Positions 8,682 to 17,731 are shown, numbered from the stretch's first letter. The stretch is DNA of 41,283 nt from Acidimicrobiales bacterium (GCA_029263235.1 JAJCXW010000263.1:1-41283), one strand, 5' to 3'. The notes: a model not told the origin generated them from the letters alone. Made by a program: numbers and translations.

Positions 8682-9884
8682 TCAGCCCAGGATCACACCA
8701 GCCTGGCGCAAAGCGTCGATCGCATCGTCGTCGCGCCCCGAATCTCGCAGGATCTCCTCGGTGTGATCGCCGAGCTCGTCGATCTCGCGACGAAGTGCAG
8801 TGGGGGTGGTCGTGAACCGGACCGGCGGCGCCGGTTGGCGGAGAGTTCCGACCACCGGATGCTCCCACTCGACCAAGCACCCGTTGTGGGCTATCTGGGG
8901 GTCGTGGGGTACTGCTGAACGGTCGATGATCGGTCCGCACGGGACAGCCTCGTCAGAGAGTCGCTGCACCGCTTCGTCGGTGCTCAGGGTCGCGAATCCT
9001 CCGGCAATCGCATCGGACACCGCCGACAGAAGAGCGGGATCGCGAGCGAGTGACCGGACGTTGTTGTATCGATCGTCGGCCGCCATGTCCGGACGTTCGA
9101 GAGCCCGGAGAAGTCCGGCCAGCTGCGCATCGCTTGCCGTGTAGTAAACGACTTGCCCGTCGGAGGTATCGGTGAGGCGGTAGGCATCGGAGATTCTGCT
9201 CCCCGAGAGTTCGTCGTCGGGTTCGGTGAGGTCGGCCATTCCGTCAACCCAAAACCACGCCAACGTGGAGTCGAGCATCGGAATCTCGAGATGCTGGCCA
9301 CCGGCCCCATGATCTCGAGCGTAGAGGGCAGCGGTGATCGCCTGCGCAGCGGTGTAGGCGGTGGTCTTGTCGGCCACCAACGTCCGAACGAAGTCGGGAA
9401 ACGGAAGCTCATCACTCACCTGGCCGGACACCATGCCCGTGTAGGCCTGGATCACCGGATCAAGGGCCGGCCTGTCGGCGTACGGGCCGGTCGGGCCGAA
9501 GCCGTTGATCGACACATGAATGATCTCTGGCGCCACCGCCCGGATCTTCGCCTCGCTCAGGCCGAGTCGATCGCACACTCCGGGTCTGAAGTTCTCGACG
9601 AAGACATCGGCGTCGGCAACGAGGTCGAGCGCCACCTGTCTTCCCGCCTCGAGACTGAGATCTAGGGCGATGGAACGCTTCCCCCGGTTGTTGTTCGCGT
9701 AGTTGGCTCCGAATCCGGCCGTGCGACCAACCCGCAGCAGGTCGCCGGTGAGCGGCTCGACCTTCACCACGTCGGCTCCCTGTTCGGCCAGAAGCTGTGT
9801 GGCGAGAGGGCCCGCGACGATCTGGGTGAGATCGACGATCTTGATCCCCCTCAGCGGTCCGGTTGCGCCGCCTTCTGGGCTCAC
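8682..9884 (-). CDS. CaiB/BaiF (family III) CoA-transferase
   Basis: The 400-residue product begins at a GTG (9884) that overlaps the TGA of the upstream gene (GTGA), so the two are translationally coupled; the open frame before it is a shadow of that gene. Family features are LRGIKIVDLTQIVAGPLATQ at the N-terminus, GADVVKVEPLTGDLLR, NRGKRSIALDL, FVENFRPGVCDRLGL, and the glycine-rich GFGPTGPYADRPALD loop. Length and order match family III CoA-transferases, which move CoA between carboxylic acids through an aspartyl-anhydride intermediate. The donor and acceptor acids are not evident. Pairing with a nitronate-monooxygenase-like flavoprotein suggests a catabolic acyl-CoA pathway. Confidence 0.85.
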   Translation of the reverse strand: MSPEGGATGPLRGIKIVDLTQIVAGPLATQLLAEQGADVVKVEPLTGDLLRVGRTAGFGANYANNNRGKRSIALDLSLEAGRQVALDLVADADVFVENFRPGVCDRLGLSEAKIRAVAPEIIHVSINGFGPTGPYADRPALDPVIQAYTGMVSGQVSDELPFPDFVRTLVADKTTAYTAAQAITAALYARDHGAGGQHLEIPMLDSTLAWFWVDGMADLTEPDDELSGSRISDAYRLTDTSDGQVVYYTASDAQLAGLLRALERPDMAADDRYNNVRSLARDPALLSAVSDAIAGGFATLSTDEAVQRLSDEAVPCGPIIDRSAVPHDPQIAHNGCLVEWEHPVVGTLRQPAPPVRFTTTPTALRREIDELGDHTEEILRDSGRDDDAIDALRQAGVILG

Positions 9885-11005
9885 TGCATGTCCAGGAACG
9901 AACCGCCACGTTCGAGCGACTCGATGCACTCTTCGACCATCTCGAAGACCACGTCGGCGCTGCGTTTCACCTTGTCCATCGTGCCGACGATCTGCCCGAC
10001 CGGATTGAATGCGACGGGCTGCGACTTGTCGGGGTAGCGATTGCTGCGCACCATGGCCTCGCGCACCGCCATCATTTGCAATGGCATGCCCAGCGTGTCG
10101 GGAGCGTCGGGATGCTCCCATGCTTCGGTCCAGTCGTTTCGCAGCATCCGGCACGGCTTGCCCGTCCATGCCCTCGACCGCACGGTGTCCCTGCTCGTGG
10201 CGGTGAGGTATGAATCGATCTGAGAAGGCGAAGCTGCGGCTTCCTCAACCGCGAGCCAGAGCGAGCCGCTCCAGACTCCAGCCGCTCCCAGAGTTAGGGC
10301 CGCGGCCATCTGCCGGCCGTTGCCGATACCGCCGGCGGCGAGAACAGGAAGCGGAGCAACTTCGTCGATGACTTGCGGCCACAACACCATCGAACCGACG
10401 TCGCCGGTGTGGCCACCGCCTTCCGATCCTTGGGCAACGACGAAGTCGAGCCCGGCCACGGCATGTCGACTGGCTTGAGCCGGCGAACCGCAGAGAGCGC
10501 CAACCGCCCGGCCGCTCTCCTGAATCCGCTCTACCAGGTCTGGAGGTGGGGTGCCGAGAGCGTTGGCGACCAAGACGACGTTGGGGTGTCTGAGAATCTC
10601 GTCGACCTGCGGGTAGGCCGTTGCCGCGTTCCAGCCCATCAGGCCCGACCCGAGGTCTTCATCCGCCGGCAACTCAGGGACATCATGGTCATCGAGGATC
10701 TGGTGAACGAATCGACGATGTTGCTCAGGAATCATGTCGTTGAGGCTCTGGGTCATCTTGGTGAGGTCCATCTCACCGGCGCCCTGGTACTTGTTGGGCA
10801 GGACAATGTCGACCCCGTAGGGCTTGTCGCCGATGTGATCATCGATCCAGTCGAGTTCGATTTCGAGCTGCTCGACGCTGAACCCCACGGCCCCGAGAAC
10901 ACCCAGACCGCCAGCCTTGCTGACAGCCACGACCACGTCTCGGCAGTGGGTGAACGCGTAGATCGGAAACTCCATCCCGAAACGTCGGCAAAGCTCGTTG
11001 CGCAT
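9881..11005 (-). CDS. Nitronate monooxygenase/2-nitropropane dioxygenase family flavoprotein
   Basis: The start is the ATG at 11005 (MRNELCRRFGMEFPIY), after GAGGGGG; codons further upstream carry no family signal. The 374-residue TIM-barrel protein has the FMN-binding features of the family: SKAGGLGVLGAVGFS near the N-terminus, GSEGGGHTGDVGSM in the phosphate-binding and active-site loop (its H aligns with the catalytic base region), and PVLAAGGIGNGRQMAAALTLG followed by GAAGVWSGS. Many members act on substrates other than nitroalkanes, including enoyl-ACP-type reductions, so the substrate is open. It is the first gene of a two-gene unit with the CoA-transferase, and its promoter region faces folD. 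Confidence 0.8.
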   Translation of the reverse strand: MRNELCRRFGMEFPIYAFTHCRDVVVAVSKAGGLGVLGAVGFSVEQLEIELDWIDDHIGDKPYGVDIVLPNKYQGAGEMDLTKMTQSLNDMIPEQHRRFVHQILDDHDVPELPADEDLGSGLMGWNAATAYPQVDEILRHPNVVLVANALGTPPPDLVERIQESGRAVGALCGSPAQASRHAVAGLDFVVAQGSEGGGHTGDVGSMVLWPQVIDEVAPLPVLAAGGIGNGRQMAAALTLGAAGVWSGSLWLAVEEAAASPSQIDSYLTATSRDTVRSRAWTGKPCRMLRNDWTEAWEHPDAPDTLGMPLQMMAVREAMVRSNRYPDKSQPVAFNPVGQIVGTMDKVKRSADVVFEMVEECIESLERGGSFLDMQ

Positions 11006-11066
11006 GTCGGCCCCCTCGGCTGGCGTGTCGGCACGGTAGATCGGCGAACAGAGGAAGGGAAACCGG

Positions 11067-11072
11067 TAGGTT
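11067..11072 (+). promoter_or_regulatory. -10 box that sets the folD start
   Basis: TAGGTT is followed by seven bases and then GTG at 11080. This favours a leaderless folD mRNA starting at that GTG rather than at the in-frame TTG at 11071, which would lie inside the box. Confidence 0.4.
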
Positions 11073-11079
11073 GCCGGAT

Positions 11080-11964
11080 GTGACAAATATCGACGATTTC
11101 GAACGAACACCGGGCGGTGCTGTGCTGATGGACGGAAAGCGGCTCCGCGACGAAATAGTTGCAGGAATTCGAGCCGAAATCCGCCAACTCGGTGACCCCA
11201 GCATCACCCTCGCCACAGTGCTGGTTGGCGCCGACAAGCCCAGCCAGATCTACGTACGGAACAAGCACCGCAAAGCCGAAGAGTCAGGCATGGTGTCTCG
11301 TCATGTCGAACTCGCCGCCGACTCCAGCCAGGACGAAGTCGAGGAGGCGGTGCGTGATCTCGTCAACGATTCTGCCGTCCACGGCATCCTCGTACAGCTG
11401 CCTCTTCCGGAGGGCCTCGATGCCGAGCGGGTGCTCGACCTGATCCCTCCGGAGAAGGATGTCGATGGTCTCACCGAACGTTCGATGGGCCGCCTCGTGC
11501 GTGGCCGGCCCGGTCTTGTGCCGTGCACCCCGCTCGGGGTGATGCGTCTGCTGGACCGCTACGGAGTCTCCACGAGCGGCAAGCGAGCAGTGGTGATCGG
11601 CAGGTCGACCCTCGTGGGGCTGCCTCAGGTCTTGTTGCTCGGCCGCAAGGGTGTCGACGCCACACCAACTCTGGCCCACAGCCGAACCACCGATCTCGCC
11701 GCCCAGTGCCGTGAGGCCGACATCCTCGTGGCCGCCGCCGGCATGGCTGGTCTGGTTACCGCCGACTTCGTGAAGCCAGGAGCGGCAGTGTTCGACGTCG
11801 GCATCTCGCGCACCGAGGGGGGCATCGTCGGCGATGTCGACTTCGATGGCGTGGAGTCGATCGCCGGGGCGATCACCCCCATGCCCGGCGGCACCGGGCC
11901 CATGACCATCGGTTGTCTGATGGAGAACACTCTCACGGCGGCGAAGCTGCTCGGAGCGATCTGA
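11080..11964 (+). CDS. folD: Bifunctional methylene-THF dehydrogenase/methenyl-THF cyclohydrolase
   Basis: FolD oxidises 5,10-methylene-THF to methenyl-THF with NAD(P)+ and hydrolyses it to 10-formyl-THF in the cytoplasm. From the GTG at 11080 the product is 294 residues, the normal length. It shows the active-site Tyr/Lys pair (IYVRNKHRKAEESG, Y58 and K62), the loops GILVQLPLP, PPEKDVDGL and PCTPLGVMRLL, the nucleotide-binding GRSTLVGLP, and the end motif MPGGTGPMTIGCLMENT. It lies near folC, fhs and the formate dehydrogenase and fills the step between the folate-coupled demethylase and formyl-THF ligase. The TTG at 11071 and an ATG at 11128 are other possible starts; the ATG is unlikely because it would remove the first strand. 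Confidence 0.95.
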   Translation: MTNIDDFERTPGGAVLMDGKRLRDEIVAGIRAEIRQLGDPSITLATVLVGADKPSQIYVRNKHRKAEESGMVSRHVELAADSSQDEVEEAVRDLVNDSAVHGILVQLPLPEGLDAERVLDLIPPEKDVDGLTERSMGRLVRGRPGLVPCTPLGVMRLLDRYGVSTSGKRAVVIGRSTLVGLPQVLLLGRKGVDATPTLAHSRTTDLAAQCREADILVAAAGMAGLVTADFVKPGAAVFDVGISRTEGGIVGDVDFDGVESIAGAITPMPGGTGPMTIGCLMENTLTAAKLLGAI

Positions 11965-11982
11965 CCTCCCGCCGACGGTTGC

Positions 11983-13230
11983 CTACGACGGCGTCAAGTG
12001 GGCAGTCGCACCGCAGCCCAAGATGCGTAGGAAGATTCCCGACCGGGGCTTCGGTGAGAAGTAGGACGACTTCGGGGGCATGAGATCGCCGGCCTCGGCC
12101 ACGGCCATCAAGTCGGCGATGTCGGTCGGGTAGACCAAGAAGCCGACAGAGTCGTCGAGATCGCAGCGCCTCATCAGTTCCTCGACTCCAGAAGGAGCCG
12201 GCACGTAGTCGACGCCGCTCCGTTCGGCCAGCTCGTCGACCCCCATCACACCGCCGATGACGCTGTGGCGAAGGCGCTCGACATCGAGTGAAGCCAAGGC
12301 CGATGGATGGTCGGTCGAGTGAAGGTTGAGCGTGAACCAGCGCTTGTCGGTGTAGACCCCGATCTCGCCTCGTTCGGTCGGATCGGCGGCTGAGGCATTG
12401 GCGACAGGAGTGACGGTGCCGGTGATCGACAGGGCCTCCAGGAAGCTGTCGGTGTCGTGGACATCAGAGCCCGGGGATTTCCGGTGGAATGCCTCGATCC
12501 GAAGCTCGGTGTCGGGAAACAACACCGCGAGGGTTCGGGAGAAAGCGGGGTCGTCGGGGTGGGCATCTCGGCCGGCGACGGCAGCAGCCGAACGGTGGTG
12601 CCCATCGGTGACAAAGACCGCTTCATTGGCGAGGAGTCGAGCAGCGTGCCCGGTGTCGGCAGTGCTCAGGGTCCAGACTTCGTGCCGGACGCCCTCGATG
12701 AAATGGTCGACCTCGGGCTCCGACTCTGTTGCATGGTGCAGCAGCGACTGCAGCTCGGGGTTGGTCCGGTGGGTGAGAGCCACCGGAGATGAGGTGGCAC
12801 CGACGACCTCGAGATGATGCCCGAGCAGCTGCGCTCGCTCGGGCCGTACATTTTCGTGGGTGAGGATTCGCCCGTCGAAGAATCCACTGACATCGAGCGC
12901 CGCCACCACGCCGGTCTGGGCATGGTCGGGCCCGGTGAGGCGATAGACGTAGAGGGCCGGGCGGCCGGTGGGGGTGAACGCCCCAGCCTCGAGAATACGG
13001 GAGAGCGTGGTTGCGCCTCGGGCCAGAAGCTCCTCGTTGGTGGGATTGTCGCCGGGCTGGAGGTCGGCCCGTGAGCGAGTCACCCCGAGGTAGCTGAACG
13101 GGTTGTCGTCGACTTCGTTTCTTCGCTGGGCGGGAGACTTGGAGTCGTACGCGCCGGCTACGACGCGATCGGCCCAATCAGGTCTCACGAGCCAGCCAGC
13201 GAACGCGGAGAAGAGTGGTCGGGTGCTCAT
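11983..13230 (-). CDS. DUF1015 family protein
   Basis: The 415-residue product starts at ATG 13230, which overlaps the serA stop (ATGA); a much longer open frame reaching 14058 is only the serA shadow. DUF1015 hallmarks are visible: RPDWADRVVAGAYDS near the start, NPFSYLGVTRS, ALYVYRLT, the ILTHENVRPERAQ segment, and FVTDGHHRSAAA (the most conserved motif of the family), with GFLVYPT and MPPKSSYFSPKPRSG at the end. The family is often found beside serine-biosynthesis genes, and some related proteins are proposed serine kinases, but the reaction here is not established. Coupling to serA supports a link with serine and C1 metabolism. Confidence 0.85.
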   Translation of the reverse strand: MSTRPLFSAFAGWLVRPDWADRVVAGAYDSKSPAQRRNEVDDNPFSYLGVTRSRADLQPGDNPTNEELLARGATTLSRILEAGAFTPTGRPALYVYRLTGPDHAQTGVVAALDVSGFFDGRILTHENVRPERAQLLGHHLEVVGATSSPVALTHRTNPELQSLLHHATESEPEVDHFIEGVRHEVWTLSTADTGHAARLLANEAVFVTDGHHRSAAAVAGRDAHPDDPAFSRTLAVLFPDTELRIEAFHRKSPGSDVHDTDSFLEALSITGTVTPVANASAADPTERGEIGVYTDKRWFTLNLHSTDHPSALASLDVERLRHSVIGGVMGVDELAERSGVDYVPAPSGVEELMRRCDLDDSVGFLVYPTDIADLMAVAEAGDLMPPKSSYFSPKPRSGIFLRILGCGATAHLTPS

Positions 13231-14435
13231 GCGTGGGTGACCGACACCTGGATCACGTCGTTGAGCTGCTGAATGTCGTGGAGGGTCGACTCTGGCACCA
13301 GTTGGTTGACATCGATCGTCGCCACGGCTGCGGTTGCTCCAGCGAAGACACGGTTCCGCATGTTGGAGATGTTGAGGTTGGACTTCCTGAGGACCTCGAG
13401 CACCGACGCCAGGACGCCGATGCGGTCGAGATGTCGGACGGAGATGGTGGCAGCGCGAGGGGAAACCTCTTCGAGGTTGACGCAGTTGGACACGAGGCCG
13501 TGCCGGTAGGCGTCTATCGCGTCGATCGTGCCTTCGGCCACGGCCGCCTGGGCCTGATCGGTCGAGGCGCCCACGTGGTGGGTGGCCACGACATTGGGGT
13601 GGCGGGCCACGACGGAGTCGAACTCGGCCGACCCTCCGGCTGGCTCGTTGGCGAAGACATCGAGACCGGCTCTGATACCGCGGTTGTCCATGGCATCGAT
13701 GAGAGCGGCCTCGTCGACGACGTTGCCCCGCGATGTGTTGATCAAGGTGGCACCGTCGCGCATCTTCGCAAGAAAGCCGGAGTCGACCATGCCCACGGTC
13801 GACTCGGTCCCTGGCACGTGGAGGCTGACGATGTCGGCGGCGGCCAGCAATTCGTCGAGGGTGTCGACGAAGGAGATTCCGGCGGCTTCGGCTCGGTCCA
13901 AGGTCTCGGCCGACCGTCCGGGCTTGGCGACGGCGATCACCAACATTCCGAAACCGGTCGCCCTCTCGGCCACGGCCAATCCGATGTCGCCGACCCCGAT
14001 GATCGCCAAAGTGCGGCCGAACAGTCCGTTGGCCTTGGAGTAGGTCTTCTTGTTCCACCTTCCGTTGCGGGCATCGGCGGTGGCGTCGGCAATATGGCGG
14101 TCGCCGCTGATCAGGAGTCCCAGTGTCAGCTCAGCGACAGCCAAGGCGTTGCGGCCCGGAACGTTGCAGACGAACACGCCGAGCTCGGCGGCACGGCTGC
14201 AATCGATGCTGTTGGTGCCGGCACCCGCCCTGACCACGAGTCCGAGCTTGGCGGCGGCCTCGAGGGCAGCACTCGTGACCTTGGTGGACCGGACGATGAG
14301 GATTTCGGCGTCGGCAATGTGATCGGGGAGAGTTTCAGCAGTGAGGTCGGGCATGGAGACGACCTCGTCGCCCGCGCTCTCGAGTCGGTTCACGGCGTCG
14401 TCGGGAAGTCGATCGGCGAGCAGTACCTTCATCAT
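13227..14435 (-). CDS. serA: D-3-phosphoglycerate dehydrogenase-type 2-hydroxyacid dehydrogenase with ACT domain
   Basis: The 402-residue product has the D-2-hydroxyacid dehydrogenase fold: RAGAGTNSID, the NAD-binding GVGDIG (147-152), LINTSRGNVVDEAAL with catalytic R236, DVFANEP with E264, and the histidine of THHVGAST (286-287). Residues about 328-402 form one ACT domain, usually a serine-sensing regulatory module. It would oxidise 3-phosphoglycerate as the first step to serine, the main natural C1 donor. The ATG at 14435 or the next codon can serve as start after GGAG. It heads a unit with DUF1015 and is divergent from folC, with a double inverted-repeat operator 28-62 bases before its start. 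Reading it as another 2-hydroxyacid dehydrogenase remains possible. Confidence 0.85.
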   Translation of the reverse strand: MMKVLLADRLPDDAVNRLESAGDEVVSMPDLTAETLPDHIADAEILIVRSTKVTSAALEAAAKLGLVVRAGAGTNSIDCSRAAELGVFVCNVPGRNALAVAELTLGLLISGDRHIADATADARNGRWNKKTYSKANGLFGRTLAIIGVGDIGLAVAERATGFGMLVIAVAKPGRSAETLDRAEAAGISFVDTLDELLAAADIVSLHVPGTESTVGMVDSGFLAKMRDGATLINTSRGNVVDEAALIDAMDNRGIRAGLDVFANEPAGGSAEFDSVVARHPNVVATHHVGASTDQAQAAVAEGTIDAIDAYRHGLVSNCVNLEEVSPRAATISVRHLDRIGVLASVLEVLRKSNLNISNMRNRVFAGATAAVATIDVNQLVPESTLHDIQQLNDVIQVSVTHA

Positions 14436-14462
14436 CGTCTCCAGATCATCGAGTCGGGTCCG

Positions 14463-14497
14463 GTCTTGTATGGCGGAACAGTTCCGGATAGCGGAAT
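14463..14497. promoter_or_regulatory. Double inverted-repeat operator between serA and folC
   Basis: Two 17-base units are separated by one A: GTCTT-N7-GGAAC (14463-14479) and GTTCC-N7-GGAAT (14481-14497), with the shared core GGAACAGTTCC. The same architecture, with the same 18-base period, is found upstream of fhs/the dehydrogenase and of iclR in this window. It is probably bound by the IclR regulator encoded at 23117-23860 as a dimer of dimers. Confidence 0.65.
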
Positions 14498-14550
14498 GAC
14501 TCTATCGGCGTGACCCCCGCTGGCCGGATGCGACGATTCGCCGGCTCATC

Positions 14551-14598
14551 TATCCTCGACTCCATGGTGTCGCAACCGGCATGCTGACATCCAAATGA
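14551..14598 (+). promoter_or_regulatory. Candidate folC promoter and short upstream reading frames
   Basis: TATCCT (14551-14556) is followed by seven bases and an ATG (14564) that opens a 7-codon frame ending at 14587. A second 5-codon frame (ATG 14581) ends in a TGA that overlaps the ATG of folC (14595). If transcription starts near 14564, folC translation could be coupled to these very short frames. This is a reading of sequence only. Confidence 0.3.
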
Positions 14599-15869
14599 CC
14601 AAGTTCCCGGAGTCCGAGATGTCGGAGCAACCCATCGACGAGACCCAGTTCAGGAATTGGCTCGATCGTCTGGCTGCCTCACGCTCGCCGCGGGGCGCGG
14701 AAGGCCTTGAATACGCCCGAGAGTTCTTCGCGTTGCTCGGCAATCCCCAGAATCGGGTGAGGTCGGTGCATGTGCTCGGCACGGCGGGCAAGGGCACGGC
14801 AGCCCATCTCACCACGCTTCGTCTGCTCGCCGCCGGCATGAGTGTGGCCACGCACATGTCGCCCCATGTCCATGATCCCCGCGAGAGATTCCTCATCAAC
14901 GGGGTCATGCCGCCCTGGTCTCTGGTGCTGGCCGCCGTTCCCGAGATGGTCTCGGCCGTCGAGCAGACACGCCTCCACGCCGGTCGGCCACCGAGCTACT
15001 TCGCGGTGACGGCTGCCATGGCTTGCCTGCTCGGCCGGAGGTCGGAGTCCGATGTCCTGGTGATCGAGGCTGGAATCGGGGGCCGATTCGACGCCACCAA
15101 TGTGATCGACCGCCCCGGCCGCATCGTGGTCATGACGGCGATCGGGCTCGACCATGTCGACGTGCTCGGCTCCTCCATCGAGGAGATCGCCCTGGAAAAG
15201 GCCGCGGCGATCGACGGGGCTGCCTGCGTGGTGCTCGCTCCTCAGCCCAATCAGGAGGCAGCCAGAGTGGTGACGAGCGAAGCCGAAAGCATGGGCGTGC
15301 CAATTCGGCCGGTCGATCTGAGCCCGGACGAGGACTGGAGGTTTCAGGCCGATGCGGTGGCCGCTGAAGTCGAGAGATTCATCACCGGTAGAGCGGTGGC
15401 GTCAGCAACTATTCCCAAGTCGCTTCCTCCCGGCCGCTTCGAGGTCCGAGAGGTGGCCGGGAGGCGTCTGGTGCTCGACGGGGCCCACAACGCTGTCAAG
15501 CTCCGGGGGCTCCTCGACACATTGCGGAGATCGGACGCGGGTCGGGTCGCCTGTGTCGTGGCGGCCGTGGGTCACTCCAAGGACCTGAACTCATGTGCCG
15601 AGGCGATGGTCGAGATGTCGCCGATCGTGATCGCGACGGAGTTCATGCCAGATGTGGTCGGAACCGCTCCGCGATCATGGCCGGTCGACGACCTGGCCAA
15701 TGCCTTGCGGCGAGCATCGTCCGACACTCGGATAGTCGTCTCACACGACCCGATAGAAGTGGCCGATCAGGCGATCGCGCTTTCAGACGAAGGCGACACC
15801 ATCGTTGTCACCGGATCGTTCTTTCACCTGGCAACAGTGGCCGACACGATCGCCAGTCGGGTCAGCTGA
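14595..15869 (+). CDS. folC: Folylpolyglutamate synthase/dihydrofolate synthase
   Basis: FolC adds glutamates to folates with ATP, which retains them in the cell and raises their affinity for C1 enzymes. The 424-residue product carries the Mur-ligase-type P-loop GTAGKGT (62-68; the family consensus is GTNGKGS), then THMSPHVHDPRERFLING, VIEAGIGGRFDATNV, and in the C-terminal domain GRFEVRE and LDGAHN. All of these are family signatures. The start is ATG 14595; ATG 14619, after GGAG, is an alternative that would drop eight residues. Its 3' end overlaps the convergent fhs gene by eight bases. Its place opposite serA, sharing an operator also seen at fhs, fits a C1 regulon. Confidence 0.9.
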   Translation: MTKFPESEMSEQPIDETQFRNWLDRLAASRSPRGAEGLEYAREFFALLGNPQNRVRSVHVLGTAGKGTAAHLTTLRLLAAGMSVATHMSPHVHDPRERFLINGVMPPWSLVLAAVPEMVSAVEQTRLHAGRPPSYFAVTAAMACLLGRRSESDVLVIEAGIGGRFDATNVIDRPGRIVVMTAIGLDHVDVLGSSIEEIALEKAAAIDGAACVVLAPQPNQEAARVVTSEAESMGVPIRPVDLSPDEDWRFQADAVAAEVERFITGRAVASATIPKSLPPGRFEVREVAGRRLVLDGAHNAVKLRGLLDTLRRSDAGRVACVVAAVGHSKDLNSCAEAMVEMSPIVIATEFMPDVVGTAPRSWPVDDLANALRRASSDTRIVVSHDPIEVADQAIALSDEGDTIVVTGSFFHLATVADTIASRVS

Positions 15870-17559
15870 GACCGACGATGTTGCCGTCGGCGTCGATGTC
15901 GATCGACTGAGCCGCCGGCTTCTTGCCGAGTCCGGGCATGGTCCGCATCTCACCGCAGATCGGGTAGATGAATCCGGCACCGACCGCGGCGCGCACTTCG
16001 CGAACCGGCAGGGTCCAGCCGGTGGGTGCGCCCTTCATTTTCGGATCGTGAGAAAGCGAGAGGTGGGTCTTTGCGATGCAGACGGGCAGCTCGCCGAGTC
16101 CGGCCTCGGTGTAGCTGGCGAGTTGCTTGTCGGCTGCCACCGAGTACTCCACTCCGTCGGCTCCGTAGATCTTCGTGGCCACCGCGTGGATCTTGTCCTT
16201 GAGTGGTGCCTCGTCGGGGTAGAGGGTGCGGAACTCACTGGGTTCGGCAGCAGCTTCGGCCACGGCCTCGGCGAGTTCGATAGCGCCCTTGCCGCCATTG
16301 GTGAAATGGTTGCTGACGGCTGATCGCGCACCGTACTCCTCGGCGATCTCGGCGATGGCCGCAATATCGGCTTCGTGATCGCCCGGGAACGCGTTGATTG
16401 CCACCACGGGTGTGGCCCCGTGGAGCTGCATGTTCTCGAGTTGTTTGCGGAGATTGTCGCCGCCCATGTGAACTTCTTCGGGGTTCTCGGCGAGTAGCGC
16501 CTCGGGGAGAGGCCGTCCGGCCACGATTCTGTGGTGGCCGGAGTGGGCTTTGAGGCCACGAACGGTCGCTACCAGCACAGCGGCATCGGGCTCGATCCCC
16601 GAGTTGCGACACTTGATGTTGAAGAACCTCTCGGCACCCATGTCGGCGCCGAAACCGGCTTCGGTGAGAAGGAAGTCGCCGGTGTGGATTCCGATCTGGT
16701 CGGCCACGATCGACGAGTTGCCGGTGGCGATGTTTCCGAACGGTCCGGTGTGAACGAGAGCGGCTGTGCCCTCGATGGTTTGCATGAGATTGGGCTTGAT
16801 CGCTTCACGGAGAATCACAGCCATCGAACCGGCTGCACCGATGTCGTCGGCGCTGACCGAGGTCCCGTCCTTGGTGTAGCCCACGACGATGCGTCCGAGC
16901 CGGGTGCGGAGATCATGTAGCGATGTGCACAGGGCGAGGGAGGTCATGACCTCAGATGCTGCGGTGATGTCGAAACCGGTCTCGCGCGGAATGCCGTCGA
17001 GACGCCCCCCGAGCCCGATCGTGGTGTTACGAAGAGCCCGGTCGTTGACGTCGAGCACGCGCCGCCAGGTGACGTTGTGGATGTCGAGGCCGAGGTCGTT
17101 GCCGTGGTAGATGTGGGCGTCGACCATGGCCGAACACAGATTGTGGGCTGCGGTGACGGCATGCATGTCGCCGGTGAGATGCAGGTTGAAAAGTTCCATC
17201 GGAACGACCTGGCTGTACCCGCCTCCGGCCGCTCCGCCTTTGATGCCGAAGGTCGGCCCCATCGACGGCTGGCGAATGGCGATCGTGGCCGTGCGCCCCA
17301 GGTATTGGAACGCCTGACCCAGGCCGACCGCAGTGGTGGTCTTTCCCTCGCCGAGCGGCGTCGGGGTTATGGCGGATACGACGACGTATTTGGCTCGGGG
17401 CCGGTCGCTCATCTTCTCGATGGCGTCGAGCGAAACCTTCGCAGCACCCTTGCCGTACATCTCCAACGAATCGGCCGGAATACCGGCTTCAGAGGCGATT
17501 TCGCTCAGGGGCCGAAGCGTGGCGTTGTTGGCGATTTCGAGGTCGCTGGGGAAGGTCAT
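15862..17559 (-). CDS. fhs: Formate-tetrahydrofolate ligase (10-formyl-THF synthetase)
   Basis: This enzyme links formate, THF and ATP with 10-formyl-THF, and the reaction is reversible. The product (565 residues from ATG 17559; family about 555-560) contains the P-loop TPTPLGEGKTTT (65-76) and the long glycine-rich segments PTFGIKGGAAGGGYSQV and GPFGNIATGNSS, with GFGADMGAEKF-like GFGADMGAERFFNIKCR. The open frame to 17790 carries unrelated sequence, so the shorter start is right. In the setting of a folate-coupled demethylase, FolD and formate dehydrogenase it probably works in reverse, releasing formate and making ATP. It is divergent from the dehydrogenase gene across a 172-base region that holds two operator units. 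Confidence 0.96.
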   Translation of the reverse strand: MTFPSDLEIANNATLRPLSEIASEAGIPADSLEMYGKGAAKVSLDAIEKMSDRPRAKYVVVSAITPTPLGEGKTTTAVGLGQAFQYLGRTATIAIRQPSMGPTFGIKGGAAGGGYSQVVPMELFNLHLTGDMHAVTAAHNLCSAMVDAHIYHGNDLGLDIHNVTWRRVLDVNDRALRNTTIGLGGRLDGIPRETGFDITAASEVMTSLALCTSLHDLRTRLGRIVVGYTKDGTSVSADDIGAAGSMAVILREAIKPNLMQTIEGTAALVHTGPFGNIATGNSSIVADQIGIHTGDFLLTEAGFGADMGAERFFNIKCRNSGIEPDAAVLVATVRGLKAHSGHHRIVAGRPLPEALLAENPEEVHMGGDNLRKQLENMQLHGATPVVAINAFPGDHEADIAAIAEIAEEYGARSAVSNHFTNGGKGAIELAEAVAEAAAEPSEFRTLYPDEAPLKDKIHAVATKIYGADGVEYSVAADKQLASYTEAGLGELPVCIAKTHLSLSHDPKMKGAPTGWTLPVREVRAAVGAGFIYPICGEMRTMPGLGKKPAAQSIDIDADGNIVGLS

Positions 17560-17606
17560 CGGGGCTCCGCTTTGTCGACATTCAGATATGGGCATTGTTA
17601 GAGTTC

Positions 17607-17641
17607 GTTCCGTATCTTGGAACAGTTCCAACATACAGAAC
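17607..17641. promoter_or_regulatory. Double inverted-repeat operator between fhs and the demethylating dehydrogenase
   Basis: GTTCC-N7-GGAAC (17607-17623) and GTTCC-N7-AGAAC (17625-17641) are separated by one A; the core reads GGAACAGTTCC as in the serA/folC region. The spacers hold TATCTT on the plus strand (17613-17618) and TATGTT on the minus strand (17630-17635), so face-to-face -10 boxes may lie inside the operator. Binding there would then shut both divergent promoters. Confidence 0.65.
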
Positions 17642-17731
17642 GTGACGAGGTAGACGGGTACGCCCCGAGGATTCCTGAGCACCTCCGACCGCTGCACTGC
17701 GACAGTAATAACGGCCTCTCGAGGAGTGAAC

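Noticed and set aside
9885-10169. N-terminal extension of the CoA-transferase
   Set aside because: It overlaps the nitronate-monooxygenase-like gene and lacks family sequence; the GTG at 9884 fits the family start.
13231-14058. N-terminal extension of the DUF1015 protein
   Set aside because: Arg/His-rich out-of-frame translation of serA; the ATGA overlap at 13227-13230 gives the natural start.
13215-14513. 432-codon open frame on the plus strand
   Set aside because: It is antisense to serA, whose product is clearly conserved.
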